Source of the DNA: CAZVPF01 sp964628195
GTDB lineage: Bacteria; Planctomycetota; Phycisphaerae; Sedimentisphaerales; Anaerohalosphaeraceae
DNA: 24,172 bases
Direction: 5' to 3'
Assembly (NCBI GenBank): GCA_964628195.1
Contig: CAZVPF010000041.1
Span: forward strand, 1 to 24,172
Below are positions 14,914 to 21,948 of the stretch, piece by piece. The position numbers were made by a program, and so were the translations under genes. Below the pieces are notes generated by a model. That model searched no databases, had not been told where the DNA came from, and saw only the letters and a list, made by a program, of their open reading frames with translations. Each line of letters starts with the position of its first letter. Within the stretch, counting starts at the first letter, position 1.

Positions 14914-17781
14914 GTGGATAAGTCTATCGTTATTACCGGCGCCGCCGAGCATAACCTTAAAAATATAAATCTCACCATACCGCGCGACAAATTAGTGGTC
15001 GTCACCGGCCTGTCGGGTTCCGGAAAGAGTTCCCTCGCGTTCGACACGATATACGCCGAAGGCCAGCGAAAATACGTCGAATCACTCTCAGCCTATGCCC
15101 GCCAGTTCCTCGAACAGATGCAGAAACCTGAGCTCGAAAACATCGAGGGCCTGCCCCCGACAATTGCCATAGAACAGCGCTCCGCCGCCAGTAACCCCCG
15201 TTCGACAGTCGCAACCACCACCGAAATATACGATTACCTGCGCGTTCTGTACGCACGCGCCGGCTCGCCGCACTGCTGGTTCTGCGGCAGTCCAATTACC
15301 TCGCAAAACCCCTCACAGATCGTCGACTCGATACTCTCCCGCCCGGAAGGAACCAAGGTGCAGATATGCGCCCCAATAATCCGCGGCCAGAAAGGAGAAC
15401 ACAAAGACGTACTTGCCAACATACACCGCCAGGGCTACGTCCGTGTCCGCGTCGACGGCGCGATTTACGACATAAACAACCTACCTGCTGTCGAAAAAAA
15501 CAAAAAGCACGACATCGCCGCAGTTATCGACAGGCTCATTATAAAGGACTCCGTAAGGATCAGGCTTGCGGATTCCGTCGAAACATCCCTGAAACTCGGA
15601 CAGGGCATAATACTCGTCCTCGTCCAGGAACCCGCCCCAAAAGATACCGATACAGAAAACAAACCCGGCTCAAACGGCTGGCAGGAAGTGATCTACTCCG
15701 AAAAATTCGCCTGCAACGAACACCCCCAGGCCTCACTCGAAGAACTCTCCCCGCGTCTCTTCAGCTTCAACAGCCCATACGGCGCATGTAAAAGCTGCGA
15801 CGGGCTCGGCACCATTCTTGAATTCGACCCCGACCTCATCGTCCCCGACAAAAACATCTCTCTCGAAAACGGCGCCATCGACGCCTGGCGAAAAGGCGGC
15901 AAGCGAATGAACATATATTACAACCGCCTGATTAAACGCTTCTGCCGCGACTTCGGTATAAAAAAATCCGACCCCTACTCGAAAATACCCGCCCGGGTAA
16001 AAAAAATTCTCATGTACGGAACAGCCCCCGCCGACAAAAGCAAATACTCCAGTTCCTTCGAGGGCGTAATCCCGAACCTCACCCGCCGATGGGAAAACAC
16101 CACCAGCGAATACGTAAAGGCAAGGCTGCATAACTATCTTTCCGAACAGCCCTGCACCGCGTGCGGCGGCGCAAGGCTCCGCCCCGAGGCAATCGCGGTT
16201 ACCATCGGCAAAAAGAGCATCAACGAAGTGACCGCGATGAGCATCGAACGCGCGAAAAAATTCTTCGATGCCCTGGCCCTCGACCCGGAAAAGGAAATTA
16301 TCGCAGCCGCACCTCTAAAGGAAATAAAAGCCCGCCTGCGGTTTATGATCGACGTCGGCCTTGGTTACCTCACACTCGACCGCGCGAGCAAAACACTCTC
16401 CGGCGGAGAGGCCCAGCGAATACGCCTTGCAACACAGGTCGGCTCGGGACTGGTCGGCTGCTGCTACGTCCTTGACGAACCCACTATCGGCCTGCACAGG
16501 CGAGACAACGACAGGCTGCTCAATATCCTCCAAACCCTTCGCGAAATCGGCAACACGGTCATAGTAGTCGAGCACGACGAAGACGTAATAGCAAAAGCCG
16601 ACCACATCATCGACATCGGACCCGCAGCCGGAACGCACGGCGGCTATGTCGTCGCGCAGGGAACCCTCGAAGAAATAAAAAACACGCCCGGCTCGATAAC
16701 TGGCAGGTATCTTGCGGGAATTAACCGAATCGAGGTCCCCGAAAAACGCCGCAAATACAACCTCAACAACGCCCTCGAAATAAAAGGCGCATCAGAAAAC
16801 AACCTCAAAAAAATCGACGTAAAATTTCCCGTAGGCGTCTTTACCTGCGTAACGGGTGTCTCAGGCTCCGGAAAAAGCACCCTTGTAACCGAAATACTGC
16901 TAAAGGCCCTCAAGCGAAGGCTCTACAGCTCGCGAGAAAAACCCGGCGCACATACAAAAGTCACCGGAACCTCGCATATCGACAAAGTAATCGAGATCGA
17001 CCAGTCCCCGATCGGCAGAACACCCCGCTCAAACCCCGCAACCTACACCGGCGTCTTCGACCATATCCGCAAGCTCTTCGCCATGACACGCGAAGCTAAA
17101 ATACGCGGCTACAAGCCCGGCAGGTTCAGCTTCAACGTCAAAGGCGGCAGGTGCGAATACTGCCAGGGACAGGGAACAAAGAAAATCGAAATGCACTTCC
17201 TGCCAGACGTCTACGTCACCTGCTCAAGCTGTAAGGGCAAACGCTACAACCCCGAAACGCTCCAGATAACCTACAAGGGCAAAAACATAGCAGACGTCCT
17301 CGACATGCGCATAGAGGACGCCAAAGAATTTTTCGCGAGCTTCCCCAAAATACTCCGCCTCGTTAAGGCCCTTTGCGACGTCGGCCTCGGCTACATGACA
17401 CTCGGCCAGTCCTCCACCACAATGTCAGGCGGAGAGGCCCAGCGAGTCAAGCTCGCCTCCGAGCTCGGCAAACCAAACACCGGCCACACTCTCTACCTGC
17501 TCGACGAACCCACAACAGGCCTGCACTTCGCCGACATACACAACCTGCTCAACGTCCTGCGAAGACTGACCGACATGGGCAACACCGTCATCGTCATCGA
17601 GCACAACCTCGACGTTATCAAAATGGCAGACTACATAATAGACCTCGGACCCGAAGGAGGCGAGAAAGGCGGCAAGGTCGTCGCCGCAGGCTCGCCCGAA
17701 GAAGTTATAGGCAAAAACCACGGCTACACCGCCGAATACCTCAAACAGCGGCTCGAAGAGGACAAACAGGTATGCGTTTAA
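14914..17781 (+). CDS. uvrA: excinuclease ABC subunit A
   Basis: UvrA is the damage-recognition ATPase of nucleotide excision repair and loads UvrB. The 955-residue length is typical. It has two ABC modules: Walker A GLSGSGKSS (32-40) and GVSGSGKST (648-656), with signatures LSGGEAQR (495-502) and MSGGEAQR (837-844). The second zinc finger has the usual four cysteines C747, C750, C770 and C773. The first has C267-x2-H270 ... C292-x2-C295, so one ligand is His instead of Cys. CWFC at 121-124 lies in the UvrB-binding region. GTG start with AAGG seven bases upstream. Its partner Mfd is encoded upstream; uvrB and uvrC are not in the window. It is followed after 43 bases by the DUF354 gene. Confidence 0.98.
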   Translation: MDKSIVITGAAEHNLKNINLTIPRDKLVVVTGLSGSGKSSLAFDTIYAEGQRKYVESLSAYARQFLEQMQKPELENIEGLPPTIAIEQRSAASNPRSTVATTTEIYDYLRVLYARAGSPHCWFCGSPITSQNPSQIVDSILSRPEGTKVQICAPIIRGQKGEHKDVLANIHRQGYVRVRVDGAIYDINNLPAVEKNKKHDIAAVIDRLIIKDSVRIRLADSVETSLKLGQGIILVLVQEPAPKDTDTENKPGSNGWQEVIYSEKFACNEHPQASLEELSPRLFSFNSPYGACKSCDGLGTILEFDPDLIVPDKNISLENGAIDAWRKGGKRMNIYYNRLIKRFCRDFGIKKSDPYSKIPARVKKILMYGTAPADKSKYSSSFEGVIPNLTRRWENTTSEYVKARLHNYLSEQPCTACGGARLRPEAIAVTIGKKSINEVTAMSIERAKKFFDALALDPEKEIIAAAPLKEIKARLRFMIDVGLGYLTLDRASKTLSGGEAQRIRLATQVGSGLVGCCYVLDEPTIGLHRRDNDRLLNILQTLREIGNTVIVVEHDEDVIAKADHIIDIGPAAGTHGGYVVAQGTLEEIKNTPGSITGRYLAGINRIEVPEKRRKYNLNNALEIKGASENNLKKIDVKFPVGVFTCVTGVSGSGKSTLVTEILLKALKRRLYSSREKPGAHTKVTGTSHIDKVIEIDQSPIGRTPRSNPATYTGVFDHIRKLFAMTREAKIRGYKPGRFSFNVKGGRCEYCQGQGTKKIEMHFLPDVYVTCSSCKGKRYNPETLQITYKGKNIADVLDMRIEDAKEFFASFPKILRLVKALCDVGLGYMTLGQSSTTMSGGEAQRVKLASELGKPNTGHTLYLLDEPTTGLHFADIHNLLNVLRRLTDMGNTVIVIEHNLDVIKMADYIIDLGPEGGEKGGKVVAAGSPEEVIGKNHGYTAEYLKQRLEEDKQVCV

Positions 17782-17825
17782 ATATAAAAAACAAAGCAAA
17801 ATCCAAAAAGGAGGCCGCCATCTGA
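17772..17825 (+). CDS. possible 17-codon micro-ORF bridging uvrA and the DUF354 gene
   Basis: An ATG inside the last codons of uvrA opens a basic 17-residue frame (MRLNIKNKAKSKKEAAI) whose TGA overlaps the next ATG as TGATG. GAGG lies about nine bases before it. It could carry ribosomes from uvrA to the DUF354 start, but such short frames also arise by chance. Confidence 0.2.
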   Translation: MRLNIKNKAKSKKEAAI

Positions 17826-18868
17826 TGCAAGTGCTCTTCGACGTCGTACATCCCGCACAGGTGCATTTTTTCAAAAACGCGGCAAAAATACTTCGCGACC
17901 GCGGAGACAACGTCCTCATAACCGCCCGCGAAAAAGACGTAACCGTTCAACTGCTCGAAAAGCTCGACCTGCCCTATGAAGTCATATCGCGAAAAAAAGG
18001 CTCCTCGGTTTTCTCAATGGCCGCCGAGCTCATATCACGCGACATCAAGCTCATACGTGTCGCCAAACGTTTCAAACCCGATGTAATGGTCGCCCGTGTC
18101 GGCATCTCCGCCGCCTTTGTCGCAAAGCTGCTCGCCATACCCTCGGTCATATATGACGACATGGAAACCGCATGGATGCAGTCCTCGATCTCGCTGCCTT
18201 TCGCAACTTACATCTGCACCGGCCTGGGCTACTACAGGGACTTCGGAAAAAGACACCACAGGTTCAAAGGCTCCCCGGTCCTCGCCTACCTGCATGAAAA
18301 TTATTTCACCCCCGACCCCGAACCTCTAATCAACGCCGGCCTTGACCCCGAAACCGAATACATATTTGTAAGACTTGTATCATGGGGCGCAAACCACGAC
18401 ATCGGACGAAGCGGAACTTCAATACAGCAGCTTGAATCGCTTATCCAGCGGCTCTCTCCCTATGGAAGGATAATAATAAGCTCTGAACAGCCCTTGCCCA
18501 GGCATCTTTCACAGTACCAGTCTCCTGTCCACGCCGGTGATATACATCATCTCCTTGCCTTTGCGAAACTGGCATTGGTAGAAGGGGGCACAATGGCAGC
18601 AGAAGCCGCTGTTTACGGTGTGCCAGTAGTCTGTCTCAGCAGGTTCGAACTTGGATATCTGCTTTCCCTTGAAAATGAATACGAGTTGATACGTCAGACA
18701 AACACATTTGAAGAGGCAATGAATTTTGCACAATCAATCCTCGCCAGGCCCGACACAAAACAGCTCTACCGACAAAGATCCCGAAAAATGCTCGAACAAA
18801 GCGAAGATGTAACACGCTTTCAGATAGACATGATAGAAAAAGCCGCCCGCGAACACAGGAAAAAATGA
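17825..18868 (+). CDS. DUF354 family protein (GT-B-fold, glycosyltransferase/epimerase-like)
   Basis: The 347-residue soluble protein begins with LFDVVHPAQVHFFKNAAKIL, typical of DUF354. This family has the GT-B fold and resembles UDP-GlcNAc 2-epimerase and MurG-like transferases. The C-terminal half has the nucleotide-sugar-site pattern EGGTMAAEAAVYGVPVV (253-269). No membrane segments are seen, and the exact reaction is unknown. ATG follows a strong AAGGAGG (17808-17814) at a long ten-base spacing. It lies 43 bases after uvrA and converges on the flippase-like gene; next to it are two family 2 transferases and a GT-C enzyme, so a role in envelope glycan synthesis is likely. Codons in about 18430-18735 (residues 203-304) differ from the rest: TTG, TCT, CCT, TGT, GGG, AAT and TTT appear, which neighbouring genes mostly avoid. 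Confidence 0.82.
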   Translation: MQVLFDVVHPAQVHFFKNAAKILRDRGDNVLITAREKDVTVQLLEKLDLPYEVISRKKGSSVFSMAAELISRDIKLIRVAKRFKPDVMVARVGISAAFVAKLLAIPSVIYDDMETAWMQSSISLPFATYICTGLGYYRDFGKRHHRFKGSPVLAYLHENYFTPDPEPLINAGLDPETEYIFVRLVSWGANHDIGRSGTSIQQLESLIQRLSPYGRIIISSEQPLPRHLSQYQSPVHAGDIHHLLAFAKLALVEGGTMAAEAAVYGVPVVCLSRFELGYLLSLENEYELIRQTNTFEEAMNFAQSILARPDTKQLYRQRSRKMLEQSEDVTRFQIDMIEKAAREHRKK

Positions 18869-18895
18869 ACTTACCGGCAAACCGCGTAAACCCGG

Positions 18896-19897
18896 CTAAT
18901 CCTTCTCGCCTTTAACCTGCACATACTCCCGCTCAAGTTTTGACCTGCTCTTTAAAATATCATACCCGCCGAATGAAAGACCAAGCGCCGTAGTTACCAG
19001 GATAATTATTACCCGTATTATCATCGACGCCAGTATCCCCTGCTCCATTCCGAAACCAAGCTGCTCGGCAAGAATACCGTAAGCAAGCTCCCTGACCCCG
19101 ATATTGCCCGGCAGTAAAATTATCCGGTTGCACAAGGTTATCACGATAAAAAACAGCGCCGCCCCCGGCACCGTAATATCAAGTTCCAGCGAACGGAAAC
19201 AAACGAATATCACAATCGTAGAAGTGATGAAAAGCACCAGCCCCGTCAGCACAATTTTCGCGATATAAACCGGGTCCTTGAGACTCAAAACCGCCGCCCC
19301 CATCATATCCGAAACCCTGCTGTGCGCCCATTTGAACAGCCTGCCCGAAGGCCTGACCCTGCAAAGCAGCATATAAAAAGCTATCGGCGTGATAAAACTC
19401 ACCGCGCAAAGCATTGCCGAAAGCAAACGCGCATCGACCCCGAAAAGAAACAGACCCCTTTCGAAAAACGCGATAACAAAAAATGCGAAAACAAAACCGA
19501 TGCATATATCCGCCCACGTCAAAAACAAAAAACCGCTGATATAACGTGTTATCGAAACGTTATACTTTTTCTTCAAAAATATCGCCCGGTAAATATTCCC
19601 CGCCTGCCCCGCGTAAACACCCAAAAACCTCGAAACTATAAAAAACCTGTGCCACTGACCCTGCGGAATCGAAACCCCGCTTTTCTTGTGAACAACGACC
19701 CTCAGCCGGAAACTGTAAATAACAAGGTTCACCACCGTAAATAAAGCAATGACCAGGACCGCCTCCGGGCCGATATTTTTAACTGTTGTCAGCTTCTCGC
19801 GATTAACCGCAAGGTAATAAACCACGTACCCCAGAACCGCAAGCCCCAAAACCAGCTTCGCCGCCTTGAACCAGTTAAATTTTTCCCTTTCGTTCAC
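18896..19897 (-). CDS. LPG-synthase-TM / UPF0104-type membrane protein (flippase-like)
   Basis: This polytopic protein has about seven or eight membrane segments. The family signature near the C-terminus, LPGNIGVRELAYGILAEQLG, matches the lysylphosphatidylglycerol synthase transmembrane region (PF03706), seen also in AglD-like and flippase-like proteins. There is no lysyl-transfer (MprF C-terminal) domain, so it is not a full MprF. I favour GTG 19897 (333 residues), which overlaps the upstream transferase stop as GTGA. The frame continues to GTG 19912 (338 residues), and no clear ribosome site distinguishes them. Co-transcribed with the family 2 glycosyltransferase, it probably handles a lipid or lipid-linked sugar in the membrane; the substrate is unknown. 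Confidence 0.82.
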   Translation of the reverse strand: MNEREKFNWFKAAKLVLGLAVLGYVVYYLAVNREKLTTVKNIGPEAVLVIALFTVVNLVIYSFRLRVVVHKKSGVSIPQGQWHRFFIVSRFLGVYAGQAGNIYRAIFLKKKYNVSITRYISGFLFLTWADICIGFVFAFFVIAFFERGLFLFGVDARLLSAMLCAVSFITPIAFYMLLCRVRPSGRLFKWAHSRVSDMMGAAVLSLKDPVYIAKIVLTGLVLFITSTIVIFVCFRSLELDITVPGAALFFIVITLCNRIILLPGNIGVRELAYGILAEQLGFGMEQGILASMIIRVIIILVTTALGLSFGGYDILKSRSKLEREYVQVKGEKD

Positions 19898-20832
19898 CAC
19901 GGGTACCACCACTTTCTTTTTCGTGTCCCTGCTTTAAGCACCGCTTTTGAGTCAGGCGACCTCAGCAGACCGAGCAGCATGCCGACACAGAACACACCAA
20001 GCCACAACAGCGAAAAAAAATAAACTTTCCAGAGCATAAACCCCCTTACTTCGCAACCCCTCGCCGAAAGCCTTCTTTTAAGGTCCGCCGGATTCAGCCT
20101 CGAAAACCCCCGCTGACCCACCATCGACTTGTTCATGGTCTTCGCGCTCATCGCCAGTTTCCAAACCGTTATCTTTCCCGCACCCGTGCGAAGAGCTTTT
20201 AGCAAAAGCCCTCTCGTGTCATGCGTCGGATGATGAACCGCCGCCTTTTCCGCATAAACGATCTTGAACCCCGCCCCTGTCGCCGATGCTGTAAAATAAG
20301 TGTCACCGCTGCTCGGAAGCTGCCTCGCAAAATTGATCCCCGACTCAAAAACTTTCCTGCTCACGAAAAGATTCCCGCCGGTCGCGACCCGCCTCGTGCG
20401 TATGCTCTCCTCGATCAGGACAGTGTTGGATATCTCGAAATATTCCCCAGCCGACGGCTTCTCGCTTAGCTCGAAAATAATATTCCCGCCTGCAAGGTCC
20501 GCACCGTTTTCCTGCATCGCCCCCACCCCCTCCTCAAGCCACTGCCTCTCCGCCCTGCAGTCCGAGTCGATAAACACGATTATTTCACCGCCGGCATGAT
20601 TAACCCCCGTATTCCTCGCCGGGTCCGGCCCCTGGGCCTCGAGCTCCTCAACGACTTTCGCCCCATCCCTGTGTGCCGACTCAGCGGTCCCGTCGCTGCT
20701 GCCGTTGTCAACTACAATAACTTCATAACGCTCCCGCGGATAACTCTGCCCCAGCAAAGCCTTCAAATTCTCCCCGATAAACCCTGCCGCGTTATATGCC
20801 GGTATGATTATGCTTACAAAAGGCCTGTCCAT
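19894..20832 (-). CDS. glycosyltransferase family 2, membrane-anchored
   Basis: The 312-residue protein has a GT-A fold: VSIIIPAYNAAGFIGENLKAL (6-26), VIVVDNGSSDGT (38-49), the metal/nucleotide motif IDSDC (88-92; DSD in place of the common DxD), and SGDTYF (175-180) in the acceptor-site position. A hydrophobic segment at about 267-290 anchors the C-terminus, which ends in a basic tail (RKRKWWYPW). It should transfer a sugar from a nucleotide donor on the cytoplasmic face. Its ATG lacks a good Shine-Dalgarno but lies four bases after the stop of a possible small ORF. Its end overlaps the flippase-like gene, so the two proteins probably work together. Donor and acceptor cannot be told. Confidence 0.9.
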   Translation of the reverse strand: MDRPFVSIIIPAYNAAGFIGENLKALLGQSYPRERYEVIVVDNGSSDGTAESAHRDGAKVVEELEAQGPDPARNTGVNHAGGEIIVFIDSDCRAERQWLEEGVGAMQENGADLAGGNIIFELSEKPSAGEYFEISNTVLIEESIRTRRVATGGNLFVSRKVFESGINFARQLPSSGDTYFTASATGAGFKIVYAEKAAVHHPTHDTRGLLLKALRTGAGKITVWKLAMSAKTMNKSMVGQRGFSRLNPADLKRRLSARGCEVRGFMLWKVYFFSLLWLGVFCVGMLLGLLRSPDSKAVLKAGTRKRKWWYPW

Positions 20833-20836
20833 CGCT

Positions 20837-20929
20837 TCAGCTTTGCCCGTACCTGCGTTTTGCCGCTTTCTCGCCGCCTGTCACGCAATCCGCGGCCCGG
20901 TATATGTTTAACATTGTCATGATTTTCAT
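20837..20929 (-). CDS. possible 30-residue small ORF upstream of the family 2 transferase
   Basis: On the minus strand GAGG (20940-20937) lies seven bases before an ATG that opens 30 codons (MKIMTMLNIYRAADC...), ending TGA four bases before the glycosyltransferase ATG. The transferase itself has no clear ribosome site, so coupled translation through this frame is plausible. No homologue is recognised. It could be a leader peptide or chance. Confidence 0.35.
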   Translation of the reverse strand: MKIMTMLNIYRAADCVTGGEKAAKRRYGQS

Positions 20930-20949
20930 GTTGTTACCTCACCGCTGGG

Positions 20950-20977
20950 ATTGTACAATGTCCGTCAGGATTAACAA
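20950..20977 (-). promoter_or_regulatory. putative promoter of the minus-strand transferase unit
   Basis: Minus-strand TTGTTA (20977-20972) and TACAAT (20955-20950) are separated by 16 bases. The predicted start is about 14 bases before the small ORF. Confidence 0.4.
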
Positions 20978-20978
20978 G

Positions 20979-20984
20979 TATAAT
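20979..20984 (+). promoter_or_regulatory. -10 element TATAAT of the plus-strand transferase unit
   Basis: A perfect TATAAT ends ten bases before the ATG at 20995. No good -35 lies at 16-18 bases, and no Shine-Dalgarno is present. It abuts the -35 of the divergent promoter, so the two directions would compete. Confidence 0.4.
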
Positions 20985-20994
20985 TATTGAGACC

Positions 20995-21948
20995 ATGAAA
21001 TTAATTATTCAAATACCGTGCTATAACGAACAGGACACCATCGCCGCCGTCCTCGCCGACCTGCCGCGCCAGATACCCGGCGTTGACACTGTAGAATACC
21101 TCGTCATAGACGACGGCAGCACCGACCGAACCGCGGAGATCGCCCGTCAAAACGGTGCCCATCATATCCTCAACCTTGGAACCAACAGGGGCCTCGCGGC
21201 GGCCTTTAGCCTCGGAATAAAAAAGGCTCTCGAGCTCGGCGCCGACATAATAGTCAACACCGACGGCGACAACCAGTACGACGGCAGGTGTATCCCCCAA
21301 CTCATCGGCCCCATAGTTGAACAGCGGCTCGACGTCGTTGTCGGCCAGAGACCTATCGAAAACATCACGCATTTCTCATGGCTCAAGAAAAAGCTCCAGT
21401 CGCTCGGCTCCTGTGTCGTCCGCCAGTTTTCCGGAACCGACATCCCCGACACAACCTCCGGCTTCCGGGCATACTCCGCACCAGCCGCCATGAAACTCCA
21501 CGTTTTCAACAACTACACATACACCCTCGAAACAATCATCCAGGCCGGACACAACAACATGCGAATCGGCGCCGTACCAATACGAGTAAACGACAAAACC
21601 CGCGAGTCAAGACTCATCTCGTCAATACCCAGATATATCCGGCGCTCGGCGCTTATAATACTCCGCTCATACGTAATATACAGACCAATGCAGACCTTCT
21701 GCTTCATCGCCCTTCTGCCCTTCCTGCCCGGCCTGGGCATCTGCCTATACTGGCTTATCGTCTGGCAGCGGGGCCACATACAGTCACTCCTGCTCGGCGT
21801 CGCGCTCTTGCTGCTCGCTTTCAACATCTTTTCGCTCGGCATACTCGCCGGAATAATCGGCGCAAACCGAAAACTAATACACGAGGTCCTCTTCCACTGC
21901 CGCCTGCAGACATACAGTGAAATGAAAAAAACCGGACAAAACCGATGA
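20995..21948 (+). CDS. glycosyltransferase family 2, DPM1-like (polyprenyl-phosphate sugar synthase)
   Basis: The 317-residue protein resembles dolichyl/polyprenyl-phosphate mannose synthases: IIQIPCYNEQDTI (4-16), LVIDDGSTDRT (36-46), NLGTNRGLAAAFSLGI (60-75), TDGDNQY (89-95; DGD replaces the common DAD), DTTSGFRAY (152-160). Two C-terminal membrane segments (about 232-256 and 263-289) are of the GtrB/Dpm3-like kind. It should charge a polyprenyl phosphate with a sugar on the inner face. The next gene overlaps it by ATGA and encodes a GT-C enzyme that uses such lipid-linked sugars, which supports this role. The actual sugar is unknown. Confidence 0.92.
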   Translation: MKLIIQIPCYNEQDTIAAVLADLPRQIPGVDTVEYLVIDDGSTDRTAEIARQNGAHHILNLGTNRGLAAAFSLGIKKALELGADIIVNTDGDNQYDGRCIPQLIGPIVEQRLDVVVGQRPIENITHFSWLKKKLQSLGSCVVRQFSGTDIPDTTSGFRAYSAPAAMKLHVFNNYTYTLETIIQAGHNNMRIGAVPIRVNDKTRESRLISSIPRYIRRSALIILRSYVIYRPMQTFCFIALLPFLPGLGICLYWLIVWQRGHIQSLLLGVALLLLAFNIFSLGILAGIIGANRKLIHEVLFHCRLQTYSEMKKTGQNR

